Source: Eretmocerus hayati (taxonomy: Eukaryota > Arthropoda > Insecta > Hymenoptera > Aphelinidae). From it: a DNA stretch of 64,000 nt. The stretch lies in assembly GCA_029851415.1 (NCBI GenBank), contig CM056742.1, positions 144,341,121-144,405,120 on the forward strand. The letters run 5' to 3'. Shown here one piece after another: positions 12,854-26,152 of this stretch; the stretch's first letter is position 1, and the number at the start of each line of letters is the position of its first letter. A program made the position numbers and the translations under genes. Below the pieces are notes generated by a model. It was not told the DNA's origin. It was given only the letters and a program-made list of their open reading frames with translations, and searched no databases.

Positions 12854-13979
12854 GAATTCCACGTCAATCCCGCAATGTTTCATCCGGCCATTCTATTTTC
12901 CACACGTGGGTTCTGTTCCGTTCCAGAGTGTTGAAAAGAGATATTTCCAATACGAAAAAAGATATTTGAAAAGAGATATTTCCAATACGTTTCAAGCCCA
13001 AATAATTTTTTTTCATCTTTCATCAGATCCATCTGAGAGATTCTTTTATAATTACAGACTTCGAGACATTGACTCGGTAATTTGCAGATAACTTTGGACT
13101 GCTCGCATCAATTGCAATTCTGCTCATGGAATTCTAAAGAGGATTTAAAAAACCTACCGATTCATCAGCTGCAAAACCATTTTCGAGGCCGTTTCATCTC
13201 GTCACACTTGGAGCAACCTCAAATCGGGGTGTAGACCATATCTGTTTTGACGTGTAGAAAAATAGTACGGAAATATACTATTTCAATCTTTTTTTCGATT
13301 TTTATTGTTGTAATCTACATAAAAAGAATTTTCGGAAATTGCTTTCGAAAATGGTTTTATTTGAACGGAAATTGGCCCAGTTATCGATATTGGAAATGGT
13401 TTTGAGAGCATTGGAAGAGTCCGGTAAACAGTAAATTCACGTTGGGTAACCGGGTCACTTTGAACTGCTCCCGTCAATTGATAACTATCGAGTCAATGTC
13501 TCAAGTTCTGAACTTTTTGCAGAATCACTTTGTTGGACACAAGTGATGCTGAATAGTATATTATGATACAAGGGCGCAAACGATGGTTTTCGCACTTCGA
13601 GTGACTTTTTTAAAATTTTAAAAATTTTAGATTTAAAAAAAATTAAAAAAAAATCTTTTCGATACACTGTGCGTAAAAGTGCACTTTGCGCACAGTTTGT
13701 CGACTTTTACTGAAAGTTTATCGAAAAGTATATTTAGATACACGGCCGTAAAGCCTATTATTCACATCCTCGTGATGATTCCGACCCTCGCCTGCGGCTC
13801 GGGCCGGAAACCCATCACTCGGACGCGAATAAAACGTTTCACGCCCTTGTATCAAAATGTACTATTTTGGGCTTGAAAACTGTTGAAACTATCTTTTTTC
13901 AACACTCTGGAACGGAAAAAACCTACGTGTGGAAAAAAAGAATGGTCGGAGAAAACCGGGCGGAATGGACGTGAAATTC
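12854..13979. repeat. Nested foldback element, about 1.13 kb
   Basis: Terminal inverted repeats of about 130-150 bp (12854-13009 and 13846-13979) share GAATTxCACGTCxATxCCGC, GGCCATTCT-like sequence, CCACACGT, TCCGTTCCAGAGTGTTGAAA and TTTCAAGCCCAAA. A 24-base unit (TTGAAAAGAGATATTTCCAA and following) is duplicated at 12932 and 12967 in the left arm. A second inverted pair lies inside: ATGATACAAGGGCG at about 13562 against its complement at about 13842. At the inner core is a hairpin at 13667-13692 of the form CACTGTGCG...CGCACAGT. No transposase remains. This fits a non-autonomous DNA transposon, perhaps one inserted in another. Confidence 0.7.
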
Positions 13980-16259
13980 TTCAAGAATCATTCACAAAGC
14001 AGTTCACAGACATCTATGTTTTGGGGGGGGGGGGGGGCCTGTCTTGTTTTGAACTATACCTCCATCTAAAATACCGCTTCTGTAAATATTATTGTCTGAT
14101 GGTTATTCTATCCGATAGCGAATGGTTGCGAAAATTTTGATTGTATGTATATCGTACAAGATTATTAGAGTCTTTCTTAAACTAGTCGAGACATTGTCAA
14201 TCCCCCTCCCCACCCCTATCTGATAATGTTATGATGGCGTGAACACGTTTTCCAACAAATTTTAAGGGAGATTCATGCGCTTCGTCGGAAGTAATTTCAA
14301 TTTTTATGACAGATTTAAAAATAAGCCAAGAAAATTTTCAGTTCTGCTCATCGATTTCAGACGTTTATATTCTAAAGCAGTCACATATTGAGCCATGAGG
14401 AATACTCATATATATACCAGACTAACGTGGTTGTGGAATTATATATAGAGCCCGTAGATGCGCGCTGTTTTTCACCCTGATACTCAATGGTTTTGAAGAA
14501 AGAAAAATTGCTAAGAAATATGCGACTGTGTTCCGTATAGACTGAACATTTCAAGATTCCAAATAATCTATATTCCATGGCTCTGAAAACATGATACTCT
14601 TTCTTCAATCACGCAATCGCGTAACCAAAACAATCCCCACTACAGAATTATAATTGATTGCAAGAGCAATAACAAAAATCCATGGGGAGCTGAATTAGTA
14701 GGTTGAATCACCCTCGAAATTCGATCACTAACAATAAGTGGCTAAAATCAGTAAAACAGGACGATTGTGGGCTCAAACGATAAACGGCTCATCGAACAAT
14801 CGATTTTGAGCAGAACTGTTGTTTGAAAATTGGGTGGCGTTATGAATAAACAATGAAAAAAGAGGCATTGTTTCACGTCTTCTTCCGTTTTTCCGTTTCA
14901 AGTTGAAAAATAATGGCTTTTCGGAAAAACTTCAATTCGTAGATCTCCAGAAGCTCTCAAAAATGATCTTCATCTTTTTCCCAAGATTGATTCGCTGAAA
15001 TAGTTGATAATGGCCACAATTAAACTATTCCCCGTAAAATATTGAAGTCAAATTTGAACAAATCAGGTTTATTGATATTTTTTCATAAATTTCATCATTT
15101 TTGAGTCATGAATTTAGCGAATTTCACGACTTCCACAATGCAGTCATGAAACATAGAGATATACTACCGAATCAGTATTACATATCCTATGTCATGAAAG
15201 TACCGCATTTAGGATTCAAAGTCGCGAAATCCGCCATTTTTAGGACTCGAAAACAATGAAACTCAAGAAGAAATATCAAGTGACTTTTTTCATTCAAAAT
15301 TGACTCAATTATCTCACAGAAAAATAATTCGGATCCATTATTAACAATTTTAGTGGATCCATTTGAACAGATTTGGTTACGACTTAGATTAATAATAACT
15401 CTGAAGAGATGCATTTTACGAGGAAAAAAGTCGAGATCAGTTTTGTAGAATTTTTGGAGATCTATCAATTACATATCTCCCCATGAGTTTTGCCAAAGAA
15501 TCGACATATTTCGACTTCTGTCAAAAAAACCCAAAAAGACGTGAGAAAATGCATGTTTCTCTTGTTAATTCATGCTACGCCCCAGTTTTTCATCAATACT
15601 TCTTGTTAATATCGACAGTTGAATGCGCCATCGATCGTTTGAGGCCGGAGTCGTCCTGTTCTCCCGAGTTTAGCCCTCGGTTTAGCCACTTTTTCTCATC
15701 AAGAGAGTCTTCTGGAGAGTAATTTTAGCTATCAATTAACGGACGGAACCAAAATTCATCTACGCACGCATCAAGCTTCAAAAGTCCGCAGTTTTAATAC
15801 TCACTTTTCACATCCCAGTCACCCTAATCTACGATCGTGATTCCATCCCATCACTAATGTGGCCCCTCTATGTGGCATCAATCCGGACTCAAAAAGAATC
15901 TAAATCTATCCACCGATCCAATAATATTTCATCCTCTACGAGAAATCGACAGTGTAACATCAGGGCCTTCTCGCGATTCCTAATATTCTGTACTCTTCCG
16001 AGCGATATCCCATTTTCAATCCCATTGGCGTTGCATTCAATCTCAAGTCTAATAATACTCAGATTTTCACATGTACAGCAGTTTCGGACAATTTTTCGAT
16101 CCATAGCAGCCGACTACATATAGCGCTCGAGCAAGAGCAAAAATTGTGTTAGCTATATATGATACTGTATATGCATCCCTAACGCACAAGAAACAAATCG
16201 CCAGAGGAGCTCTGATGCAAAATGCATATCGGGGGTAGTATGGATGTAGGCATACAGAA
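13980..16259. other. Gene-poor, AT-rich stretch
   Basis: No protein or RNA gene recognised. Open frames are short and compositionally like their surroundings. A run of about 14 G lies just inside the left boundary region at about 14023-14037. Confidence 0.45.
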
Positions 16260-16445
16260 CAATCACGCGTCGCTGTGATACGGTCCAGGCCCTGCACCCC
16301 AGCCAGACGCTCGAGCCGCAGCTGCCAGTGGCCGGGTCGTGAGGCTGCGCAAGAGCATACAGCCCGGGGTTGGTCGAGAGCAGGGCGGTGGTCGTTGAAC
16401 CAGCTCTTCACTCTCTCTACTTTTCTCTCTCTCTCTCTGTCTCTC
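16260..16445. other. GC-rich island with CT microsatellite
   Basis: GC-rich sequence followed by a CTCTCTCTCTCTGTCTCTCT run at about 16420-16447. The open frames that cross it on the minus strand have no recognisable domain. It resembles the islands at 11780-12190 and 54930-55150 in makeup and may be regulatory. Confidence 0.3.
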
Positions 16446-16852
16446 TGATCTGCGTGAAATCCATGCGCGTATTACAGAGAATTTTGTGACACGGTCTTTG
16501 CAGAATATTTTGCACACAGCGAGATGAATTTACCACCCCCTTCACAAGAATATTCATTCGAATAGTCAATACAGTAATTTTTCCTCCGAATAGTCATCAG
16601 GGGAATTTTGACGAATCGACACTTGGCGTATCGATTTGGAGAAACCCGAACAAACAGTAGAAGAGATCATGCATTTAGAAATGTCCACGAAGGGATGTGA
16701 ATTCATGGCATATGTATAAATATAGAAACATTATGGAGTTGAGGAGTTGATCTTTGGGGATAAGTTCGAGTATGACACCCATTCCACAATTTTAAAATAT
16801 AAAGAACTTCGAGCAAGGACGGTTTCGTTCCTATTGCATGGAAATGTTCGAA

Positions 16853-17720
16853 AACTTTTTGATACGCAGACGACGCAAAAAAATGGAACATAGGAACCTT
16901 CACAAAAATAGCGATTACTTTGATGTCCTCGGATCTACGGACATATTTCAGAAAGCATTCGAAAGATGAGGAGAAATCGATCAAATAATGTATTTTGAAA
17001 ATTATTTTGATCGAAATTTGTTGCATTTTTCAATTTTCCATTTCAAACACTCACCCTTCATTTTTATGCAAAAGCTAGCATAAAAATTCTTGCAGGATGT
17101 TGGAGCTCTTTTCAAGACCTTCAAAATTTCCTTTTACACATTGCTCTACGATTTTTTGGAGCCGAGACACAAGCGTTCGCACGAAAAGAATTTTGTCGGG
17201 TTGAGGTTATTGAAAGTATGGAGTCATATGTTTTTCCCGAGTGGGCGAAAATCCGGCAATCTTTAGAAAAAGACTGACTATAATTTCATAAAATTCGGAA
17301 GGTTTTACGTTAAAATTGGGGATTATAACTTTTTTTTTGTACTTTTGATATCTAAACGGTACAAAATTCCTTGCGCGGGACCGCTTGAAATTCGAGTTTA
17401 AAAAATCGTAGGGCAATGTGTAAGAAAAGATTTTGGAACCCTTGAAAAGGGCTACAACATACCGCAAAAAATTTTTTGCACGATTTGCTCACAAAGAAAG
17501 AGTGATTGACTAAAATGGAGATTTTTAGAGTCATGGGTATCAATTATATGCAAGAAATTTCGGTCCAAATAGTTTTTGAAATACATGATTTGATAGATTT
17601 TTTTCTAATTTTTTAAATGCTCTTTCGAAAATGTTCGTAGACCCAAGGACGTCGGAGTAATCGCTGTTTTAGTGAAAGTGTCCATGTCCCAATTTTTTTT
17701 GCAGGGTACTGTATAAAAAA
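16853..17720. repeat. Diverged long inverted repeat, arms about 370 bp
   Basis: The arm at 16853-17222 matches the reverse complement of 17335-17720 in a series of blocks. Paired blocks include AGCGATTACT...GATGTCCTCGG with AGCGATTACT...GACGTCCTTGG, then ATCAAATxATGTATTT, then TTTTACACATTGCTCTACGA with TTCTTACACATTGCCCTACG, then GAATTTTGT. Divergence is substantial, so it is not recent. The spacer is about 110 bp. No open frame survives. It could fold into a long imperfect hairpin if transcribed. Confidence 0.7.
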
Positions 17721-20700
17721 GGATTCGCAACTGCACGCGTAGCTTCTCGGCTGACTCAAATAACAATGAACTCTCTGAACTATTGATCTCGATTTTTTAC
17801 CGCAGTAGTTACCATTAGCTTTCAATAAGAATTTGCATTGAATGTCTCAGGAATGAGTACTTAGTTTTGAATGATTAATTTTTGAAATTAAGCAAACTTA
17901 TATTTCGACACGGGCGAATGGACACCGTCATTCTCTGCATCATTCCCAAACACAGTAGATGTGAATGAAGTACTCAAAATGAAGGAACTCAAAACATAAA
18001 AGTTCACGTCAAATGACAACACCAAAGTTCGGATCTTGGCGCTGAATTAGCTTTGCGTATAGAAGATCAATCATTTGCAGTCAAACTCCCACATTCACCA
18101 TCGATTGAGTCTGTGATGAAGTAGTTATTAGAAAAAACTATGAGAGTACACTCACCTTTTCTGACATGATTAAAATTCTCAAACTTGAATACATAAAAGC
18201 CATTGTCCAAATGTTCAGTGAGCAAACGAGGAGCTTTATCCGGCTTTCATTCCATTCTGTGACGATTTTCCATGATAATTTTGAAAAACATTCACTTGTA
18301 AAAATCTCGAAAGTAGAAAATAAGTACTACGATATCTTGTTTGTCGCCAATCTGCAAATGTAAACAACAAAAGAGTCGTCAGTACAAAGTGGCATTGTTT
18401 ACGAACAGGGAGCATAAGAGATATGGCGAGAAGGGACGAGCTTGCGTTGACCTTCGCATAGCGCCGGAGAAGCCGATGACTGCAGAGTCTAACCTTTATC
18501 GACACTTATTTACAACAATAAAAATCTGCATCAGGAATCGCTCAGAGTAAGATGGTGTAAAATCACTCGTTACTGATTATGAAATCACATCGATCAAGAA
18601 CGTAATTATCACTGATGTCACTTGCTGGCACTGAATATAGGCTAATGTTGAGAAAAAATTGACACCATCAACTCTTTTGGTGTTGTGTTTTGATTAGATG
18701 CAACAGCAACTGACCAGCAGAGACCTGTCTTGGATGCAGCGGAACTCTACGGTCAAAATACAGCGGGCTGAATTATTCTTTCAGATTCTCCTGATTACAC
18801 TCCACTGATGAATTAATTACACAAAATTGCAATTGCACTTGTTTTTCTTAAAGTTGTTGAAATTTGGAGCGCCTTGGTGCTGTGCTGCTATCTCGGAGCA
18901 GAGAAGAGAAACACTGGCAAGCTCAACGAATAGCGTTCGATTGCGCTGAAAAGAAGACTCTTGATTGGTTCAAATATTTCTAAGATGGCTGTCGACATGA
19001 ATTGGCGCGATTCGTTTGAATATGCATGGAATTTTTTGGTATTTATATCAAATAAAATAAGGTCCAAAAGAAACGATGACAAATTTATTCAGCGGTTCAA
19101 GTTGTATCAGGATTTCACTTTGTATGCTTATGTTCGCGATGCACAAGAGTAACATAACACCAAACATTGTCATATTCGTATTAGTCACACCTCCAGTTAC
19201 AATCTCGAATCTTGTGATAATTTCTGCAAGCGTAAGAAAATAGTATAATTTGATTTACTAATTATGCTACCTACTGTTACTCTCGTGTTGCTTTTGTATC
19301 CATCGTTAATCCTGAATACATTGCTAGATAGATTCAAAATTTTCTCATGAAAAAAATGAAAAAAATGTGTGCTGCACGTACGTCGCCATGATGGGTGGCT
19401 AAAAGCAGTGACAATCACGTCATAGTTTTCAAATTTTCGTAACCACGACACACTTTGTCGTGCAAGCTCATTCACTTTTTTGTGAAATTGAACTTGCGTG
19501 AGGGGAAACGGAAATGCTCTCGGAAGGTGCGCCGTCCATCTTGTAATCACTCCCCTCCCACAACAGCCTACACGCACTCATCCGCTGAAAGAAAGCTACT
19601 TCGCGACAAACTGGTTTGGACTTTGTAGACATTTGTAGATTCGAGTTGATTGCCAGTGCTCCGAACGTATCATATTCTTTGTAATCTGACTGATAATCGT
19701 TGTGATCTCGAGTGTATCAAATAATTGTGAGCACCGTAATCGGAGAATGGACGCCAACCTTTTTGGGGTTATGCTATAACACCACGTGATTCAACTGAGC
19801 GACGAATCGACCGAAGTTGCGAGAACACCGACGGAACCGACGCAAGCCCAGGTTGCAATTGTGTAGCTTTTGTAGCCTCATGTAGAAACTGTGTAGTACT
19901 CAGCACCACTGCACCATACATATCGTAATAAGCCTCGAGCTGCGCAAGAGGTTGCAAGCAAGAAAGCACAAGAAAGCGACGTTGCCTGCTCCATTTTCTG
20001 CTGGCATCACCTTCTCGTGTGAGATTTCTTGTCGAAGGATCGCCGCGAGAGGAGGGTCTCTCTCTAGCTGAGAGAATATGGCGTAGATAAAGGGAGAGGC
20101 CAAAATCTTGCTCCAGGTTGATCGACCTTGAGATACCTTTTGACTAGCTGGTCAAAACCCTACCACACCCCGGAAGAATTCCCGGAGTGCGGGCGAGTAT
20201 TATCTTGAAGATACCTTGAGGTGAGCATGCGGTGTAAACCATATAATACTCTCTTTGTGCGTCTCGGCATTACGCGAGCGTCGAGTCGCTACAGACATAC
20301 ATTTTACTCTAATTCCATGTCTCGTTGAGCTACTCCATTTTGTTCATTTACCATATCGGTCTTCAAGAATTGAATTAATCTCATTATTTCCTCTTACCTG
20401 TGAACAATGCTATATCTAGCAGACCATTAGAGCAAATGTTAGATATGTCGACCCCCCTGGTCAATACCTGTTCGGGTTTAGCAGAAAATCGATTTTCAGT
20501 ATCTTATTGTTCTGATGTCGGTTTCACATTACTCAATTTTGCACTCCTCAATCATTTTTAATCATGTATTAATTATTGAGACACCTCAGCTGTATCACCA
20601 GTTGAGATACGTGAACCGAAATACCATTCCATAGTGGCACGAATATGTCTTACTGAGGGTAGTGTCATGATACCAAAGTAGATCATGACAGATTCATGAT

Positions 20701-20810
20701 TGATGTTCAACACCTGTCTCTAACATCTTATTTTAGGGTGAAATGCTCAGCAAGAGAGTTCGACCATTTAGATGTGGTCTTGAATGTTGATTTTCATCCA
20801 AATGAAGTTC
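17721..20810. other. Intergenic, includes possible promoter region of RBM5-like gene
   Basis: No gene recognised between 17721 and about 19740. From about 19770 to 20290 the sequence is richer in G and C, with an E-box-like CACGTG at 19783, a GA/CT-rich run near 20060 and a good donor (CTTGAG then GTGAGC) at about 20220. That donor could end a 5' UTR exon spliced to the acceptor at 21152, but nothing in the sequence proves it. Confidence 0.35.
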
Positions 20811-20952
20811 TTAACCTTTAGACTGCCGGCATTTGTCCTAAGAAAGTTAGTATTTCTGAAATAGGAATTTCATTCATAGAAACATCCGATATGTTACGAA
20901 GATTATGCAAGGTCACAGGATATATGAGCCAGGCCGGCAGCGTAAGGGTTAA
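20811..20952. mobile_element. piggyBac-like MITE flanked by TTAA
   Basis: A 142-bp unit starts TTAACCTTTAGACTGCCGGC and ends with GCCGGCAGCGTAAGGGTTAA, so the ends are inverted copies and both are bounded by TTAA, the target site of piggyBac transposases. No coding sequence inside. Non-autonomous piggyBac elements with CCCTTTG-like ends are common in insects. It lies about 200 bp upstream of the exon carrying the RBM5-like start codon. Confidence 0.85.
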
Positions 20953-21166
20953 TAGAGTGTTTCTTTTAATGCTTTTGATGAAAAATTCCTAATTGAAACT
21001 ATTGAAGATTAATCTTTTGAAAATAAACGCTATCTACTTGGGTAAAAGTATTGTGATATAATCTGACTGTCAGTGGTCAAGGAACTGATAATTAGACATA
21101 TAAAGGCTATTTTCTCACAAATTCCACATCTCACATCTTATTTGATTTTCAGTTTGATGGGACAAA

Positions 21167-24100
21167 ATGTTTAACAGTGGAGTAATCGATCCTTGGGAAC
21201 CAGGATGTGCCCCAGACCAACGCATGCACCACCAGATAGATCCATACAACTTTCAAAGAATTTTTGTCAACAACCAAATGCTAGAGTATGATGATTATAG
21301 AGAATTAGATCATCGGGAAAGAGACAGGAGTCCAGATTACAGAAATTACAGGAGAGATAGAGACCGCGATAGAGACAGATCAAGAGACAGAAGAGATAGA
21401 AGTAGAGAAGACCGAGATCGTTACAGGGATCGTGACGACCGGTACGCACATTCGAGAGATCGAGATTCCGAAGAAAGAGATGATGATAGAGATCGTGATC
21501 GTGACAGCGACAGGGGGCGCGGAAGAGACAGGAGTCGTGAAAGAAACAGGAGCCGTGAAAGAGATAGGAGTCGCGAAAGAGATCGGAGTCGTGAAAAAGA
21601 TAGAGATCGGGACAGAAGACGAGATCGTAATCGCAGATCTAGAAGAGATGATGATAGCCGTGATCGGGATGATGACATGAGTCAACACAGTCGGGAAAGT
21701 GTTGATTATGATCAAGAACATTTACGAAACTATAATGCTGCTATGGAAGGAGTCCACTACAAGAGTCAAACTCCCAACAATACCATCATGATTCGAGGAC
21801 TTGCCCAACACATATCTGAAAATGATGTATGTAGTAACCTCAATTCTTGTAAAGGTTTTCTCTTATCAGCTTTCAGTGTGGCTCACTCTTATCTTTAATT
21901 TTACAGATCCGGCAAGATATCATGAACTGCGGACTAATGCCCAAGGACATCAGGCTCATTCGCAAAAAAGACACAGGTATACCTCTCATCTAGTCTGGCT
22001 CTTTAGCTTTTTCAATTTAACGAACGTCACATTCAACTTTCTTCGGATTTGTTTTTGTAGATAAATTTTACGTTCTCATTTTGCAATCCCCCCTTAGATG
22101 ATTCTATTAGTAAGAGTAAGACCAAAAGGTAAGTACTTATCATAAGGGCGCCTTCTTTTTTTCGCTGTATAGAAAATATCGGCTTGATATGCCACAAGTC
22201 GGGTATTTCTATTCAGTATCTGGCGCCCATGCCCATGACATTCGAGGCAGAGCTAAACGAAATTCGGCAAGTTTCACCACGGTCACCAGTTTCGTGAGAA
22301 TATACAAGAAAAAATATAATGGGAAAAGAGACATTTTGAAAGAGAATGAACGTTGTTTGCTTTGACATAGCAGTGGTGCATTATCACGTTGAAATGTGAA
22401 AATGACAGTGTTGAAATGAAAATTGTTACAAAAGTTGAACAAGAAAAGCAGGGATATATCTTCGTTCGATCGTTCGAAAACAGTCTCTATCGTTGGTTGG
22501 TGCTGTGTCACATTGCCTGCCCTTCTTGAGACTCTCAGGCATTTACGTGGATTAACTCTGGATATCTGTGTATTTGCTCTGCATAGGTGCTTCGCGAGGT
22601 TTCGCATTCGTCGAGTTTAACGCGACTCAGGAGGCCGCAAGATGGATGGAGATGAAACAGGTAGAATGAAGCTCAATCCAGTGTCCCACCTTGATGCGTT
22701 GCCCAATTGTGCCGCGCCGACGCCCCGTGGCGCGACATGGCACGGTAACGCAGCCCGCTGGGCTGCCCTCGCCAGCCCTGGCTGTGCACCTCAATCAAGG
22801 CTACTTCCATACGATACCATACCTTATTTTTTCATTTGTACTTTCTTACATAGGAATCACTTCCATTTATCTTTTTTTTTTTCCTTCAATCTTCATTTGC
22901 ATTCGCTGAATATTCACTGAGCTGGATCTAAATAATCCTGTAATCGTCCTTTTCCTCCATATTAAGTTATGATAGTGAATCTTCTCTCCTTGACTGCATG
23001 TCTCCTTGCAGCCTCCACTTTGGAACTCTGCTACTCTCTAACGTGTCCACCATCAGCTACCTTTGATCTAATATTTAGTTCACATCTATGTAGTTGGTTC
23101 TTTGTCGTCCTGGGGCCCCAACTTTCTGCTACCTTTACTTTCTTTGATTCAGCTGCAATTTCCTCTCTTTAACTAACATAACTCTATTTATTAAAATCAG
23201 ATACTGGAAAAGTTGATGTTCGCGGATCAGATCTATCTACGTTTGTCTGCTCTTCCGTGTTTCACATACATTTCTGTCTATTCATTTGATTATAAATATG
23301 GAGAAAGTACTTTTATATATATATCACGTCGTAGAAAATCCTATAGTTCGTCGGCATCAGTCAAACCAGAAGCAAGTTTTCGGGAGTTGAAAAGTTTCTA
23401 AAGAGGCATCGAACAGATAACACTGAAATTGTCTGTTTCAGGGAGTACTGATGCTGCAGGATCAGTATCGAGCCCTCATGCAGTACAGCATCCCAAAAGA
23501 CGCTTACATGGAAAAACCAGTGCAAAAAGCCATATCTGATTGGCATTGTGTGAAGGTACTTCACATTTTCATATGTTCTTCATGAAACCTCTAGAGCTAT
23601 TTTTGTATCTACTGACGTACACTTTGTACTTCCCTGAAATTTGTTCCTTGATGAAAGTTAATCAACACATTCATCTTATGAAATTTTGAAACTCTATTAA
23701 AGTGTGGAGCGCACAACTTCAAGAGGCGAGAAACTTGCTTCAAATGCACAGCCTCACGAGCGGAAAGTGAGGAAGGTGGCGAAGGCAGCGACGAGGTAAG
23801 CCCGCACCCAACGAACACCATCCTTTTACGAGGCCTGGACGTGCTCTCTACCGAGGACTCAGTGCTACAGGCGATGAAGGCCTATTCATCGCAACCCATT
23901 CGTAGCATACGCATTGGCCGCGACAGCCTCACCAACACGTCGCGGGGCGTATGCTATTTAGAGTTGGCCAACGTAGTGGACGCCATGTATCTGCACACGG
24001 CCCTCCTCAAGCAAGGACTTGAAGTGGACGGTCGATCTCTTGAGGTAGCTTATTGCAAGCTGCAACAACAGGGCATGGGCTCGTGGCACTCAGAGGGCGG

Positions 24101-25706
24101 GCAGGCCTACACCATGGACGATGTTGCACAGCTTGCAGAGTACAGCGCAAATTTGTACGCTCAGACGCCTGCTCAGAAAGCTCACTACCTACAGTATTAC
24201 ACGCAATACTACCAGAACCAAATAATGCAGGGCTCGGATATTTCGCTGCCCGCGACCAACCAGACCGACAGGGTTAATGCGGCCGCAGCAGTAGCCCAGT
24301 CCGCGATTCGGCAGATGAAAGCCTCGAAAAAAACAGACATTGAAGCAGAGCCCACAAAGAGCAAGCCTACACCCTCGGTACCCACTAATTCGAACCTGGC
24401 CTCTGGAAGAGTGCCAGCTCACTCCAACGACGGAAAAGTCTATTGTAAGTTTGGCAAATCATTCGCTTCAAGCATGCATTTGAATAAATACTCGCGGTTG
24501 CATCTGCTAAATGATTATAGTTGCCAATGTGCAATGGAAGTTGATCACTCAGAATGAAGCTTGTTACCTTCAACTTTTAATCCAATACCTATGCGATAGT
24601 TTAACGATTGTTTTCGATTTACAGCTGTTCCAGATGTGAGCACGTACCACTACGACGAATCTTCCGGATACTACTACGATTCCAGCACCGGATTGTATTA
24701 TGACCCCAACTCTCAGTACTATTATAACAGTCACACCCAACAGTTTCTTTACTGGGATGCCGAATCGTACTCTTACAAACCTGCTCCGCAAGCTGGCGTG
24801 GCTCAGGCTGGACAGGATGGAAATCAAGAAGACGACAAGAAGAAAGACGCGAAGCAAGACAAAGTCAAAGTAGCAAAAAAAATTGCCAAAGATATGGAGC
24901 GATGGGCTAAAACGTTGAACCAAAAGAAAGAGAATGCAAAGACCAACTGGACTGCAGATGGGGCCTCAACTGAGGCCCATATAAACTCCAACCAAAATGT
25001 TGTCGGTGCCGCTGATGCCGGGTACGCAATTTTAGAGAAGAGAACTTCAGCACCACCGTCGGTGTACGTGGAAGAAGAAGATGTATCAGCCAATGGTTTA
25101 GTTGCTGCTTATGGAGGTGGTAGTGATACAGACGAAGAAATAGAAGATGTACAACAAGAAGAAAGGCAACATACCGATTGGAGTAAACTGGCCTGTTTAC
25201 TATGCAAGAGACAGTTCCCTAGCAAAGAGGCTTTGACGCGGCATCAACAGTTATCCGACTTGCACAAGCAGAACCTCGAGAATTGGTATCAAGTTCGCGG
25301 CCTTGATCCTAACGACCCTCAACAGCGTAATAATAAATACAGAGATAGAGCGAAGGAAAGGAGAGCCAAGTATGGAGAGCCAGATCCACCACAACCAAAT
25401 AGACTGAAAGAGAAGTATTTGAAAACAAGACGCGAAGAGAGAACTGTTTCTTATGAAGAGCCAACAAAAGCTGGGATAGGATCTGATAATGTTGGAAATA
25501 AATTGTTGCAAAAAATGGGATGGAGTGAAGGCATGGGACTTGGCAAATCTAATCAAGGACGCACAAAAATTATCGAAGCAGAACGTCGTGTTGCCACTGC
25601 TGGATTAGGAGCCAAAAGTTCCACGTATAGTGCCGTGCCAGGAGATACTTACAAGGATTGTGTCAAAAAAATGATGTACGCGCGGTATCAAGAACTCTCT
25701 GATTAG
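21167..25706 (+). CDS. RBM5: RBM5/RBM10-type RNA-binding splicing factor, 913 aa
   Basis: Six coding exons: 21167-21826, 21907-21976, 22587-22660, 23442-23555, 23703-24444 and 24625-25706. All introns are GT-AG with matching phases. The exon begins at acceptor 21152, and ATG 21167 is the first Met. Domain order, by rough residue: Arg/Asp/Ser-rich region (50-190), RRM1 (204-285, with IMIRGL and RGFAFVEF), RanBP2 zinc finger (301-322, CxxC...CxxC in DWHCVKCGAHNF and CFKC), RRM2 (344-425), OCRE domain of Tyr-rich repeats (558-610), C2H2 finger (741-765, CLLCKRQF...RHQQLSDLH) and G-patch (839-885, MGWSEGMGLGK). This is the complete and diagnostic RBM5/RBM10 layout, and the length is close to human RBM10. 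The family acts in the nucleus at early spliceosome steps and controls alternative splicing. The single copy here could represent the ancestor of both vertebrate paralogues. The donor at 22661 (GTAGAA) is weak, and retention of that intron would give a stop two codons later. A convergent neighbour follows. Confidence 0.96.
22690..22805. other. GC-rich segment inside RBM5-like intron 3
   Basis: The intron 22661-23441 opens with about 110 bases that are much richer in G and C than the rest of the intron, with CpG-rich words such as GCCGCGCCGACGCCCCGTGG. It is not in a frame continuous with the flanking exons. It may be a regulatory element, an alternative exon or a fragment of something inserted. 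Confidence 0.3.
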
Positions 25707-26152
25707 AAATTTTGTAGTTTCTTTTTTTATCTGTCCTGTGTGTAAGTAAAATGATATTATCCTCCCAAAACAGAGGTGAATCCGCGTTATGTGATTCAAT
25801 TTTTGTATATACAGCAAGTATGTAGCGCTCGGGTTTTATTGTTTGCATCGATCCAGCTGACAGATTTGAGAGATAATCAGCAATTTCGTGTCTTGATTCG
25901 GCTTGGTAAAATATAGGTTGAATTTTGCGAATGAATGTAAATTTGAATCTGCGTTATTCAAAGACTATTAGAAATGATGTATTTATTTCTCTTTAATATA
26001 TTATTGATGCTGATTCAAATACATTGAAGAGATGTATAAATTTTTGTTCATCATTGAGAATTCTACAAAGTGATAATGATACTCTGTGGACATTCAATTT
26101 TTATCTATATTTGTAACTATTAGATGCTTAATCCCATCATATTTCTAGATAA

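Noticed and set aside
14023..14037. Poly-G tract as a special element
   Set aside because: A single homopolymer run, prone to sequencing or assembly error, with no supporting context.
21380..21721. 113-codon frame on - opposite the Arg/Asp/Ser region
   Set aside because: It is the mirror of a repetitive coding stretch in the RBM5-like exon 1.
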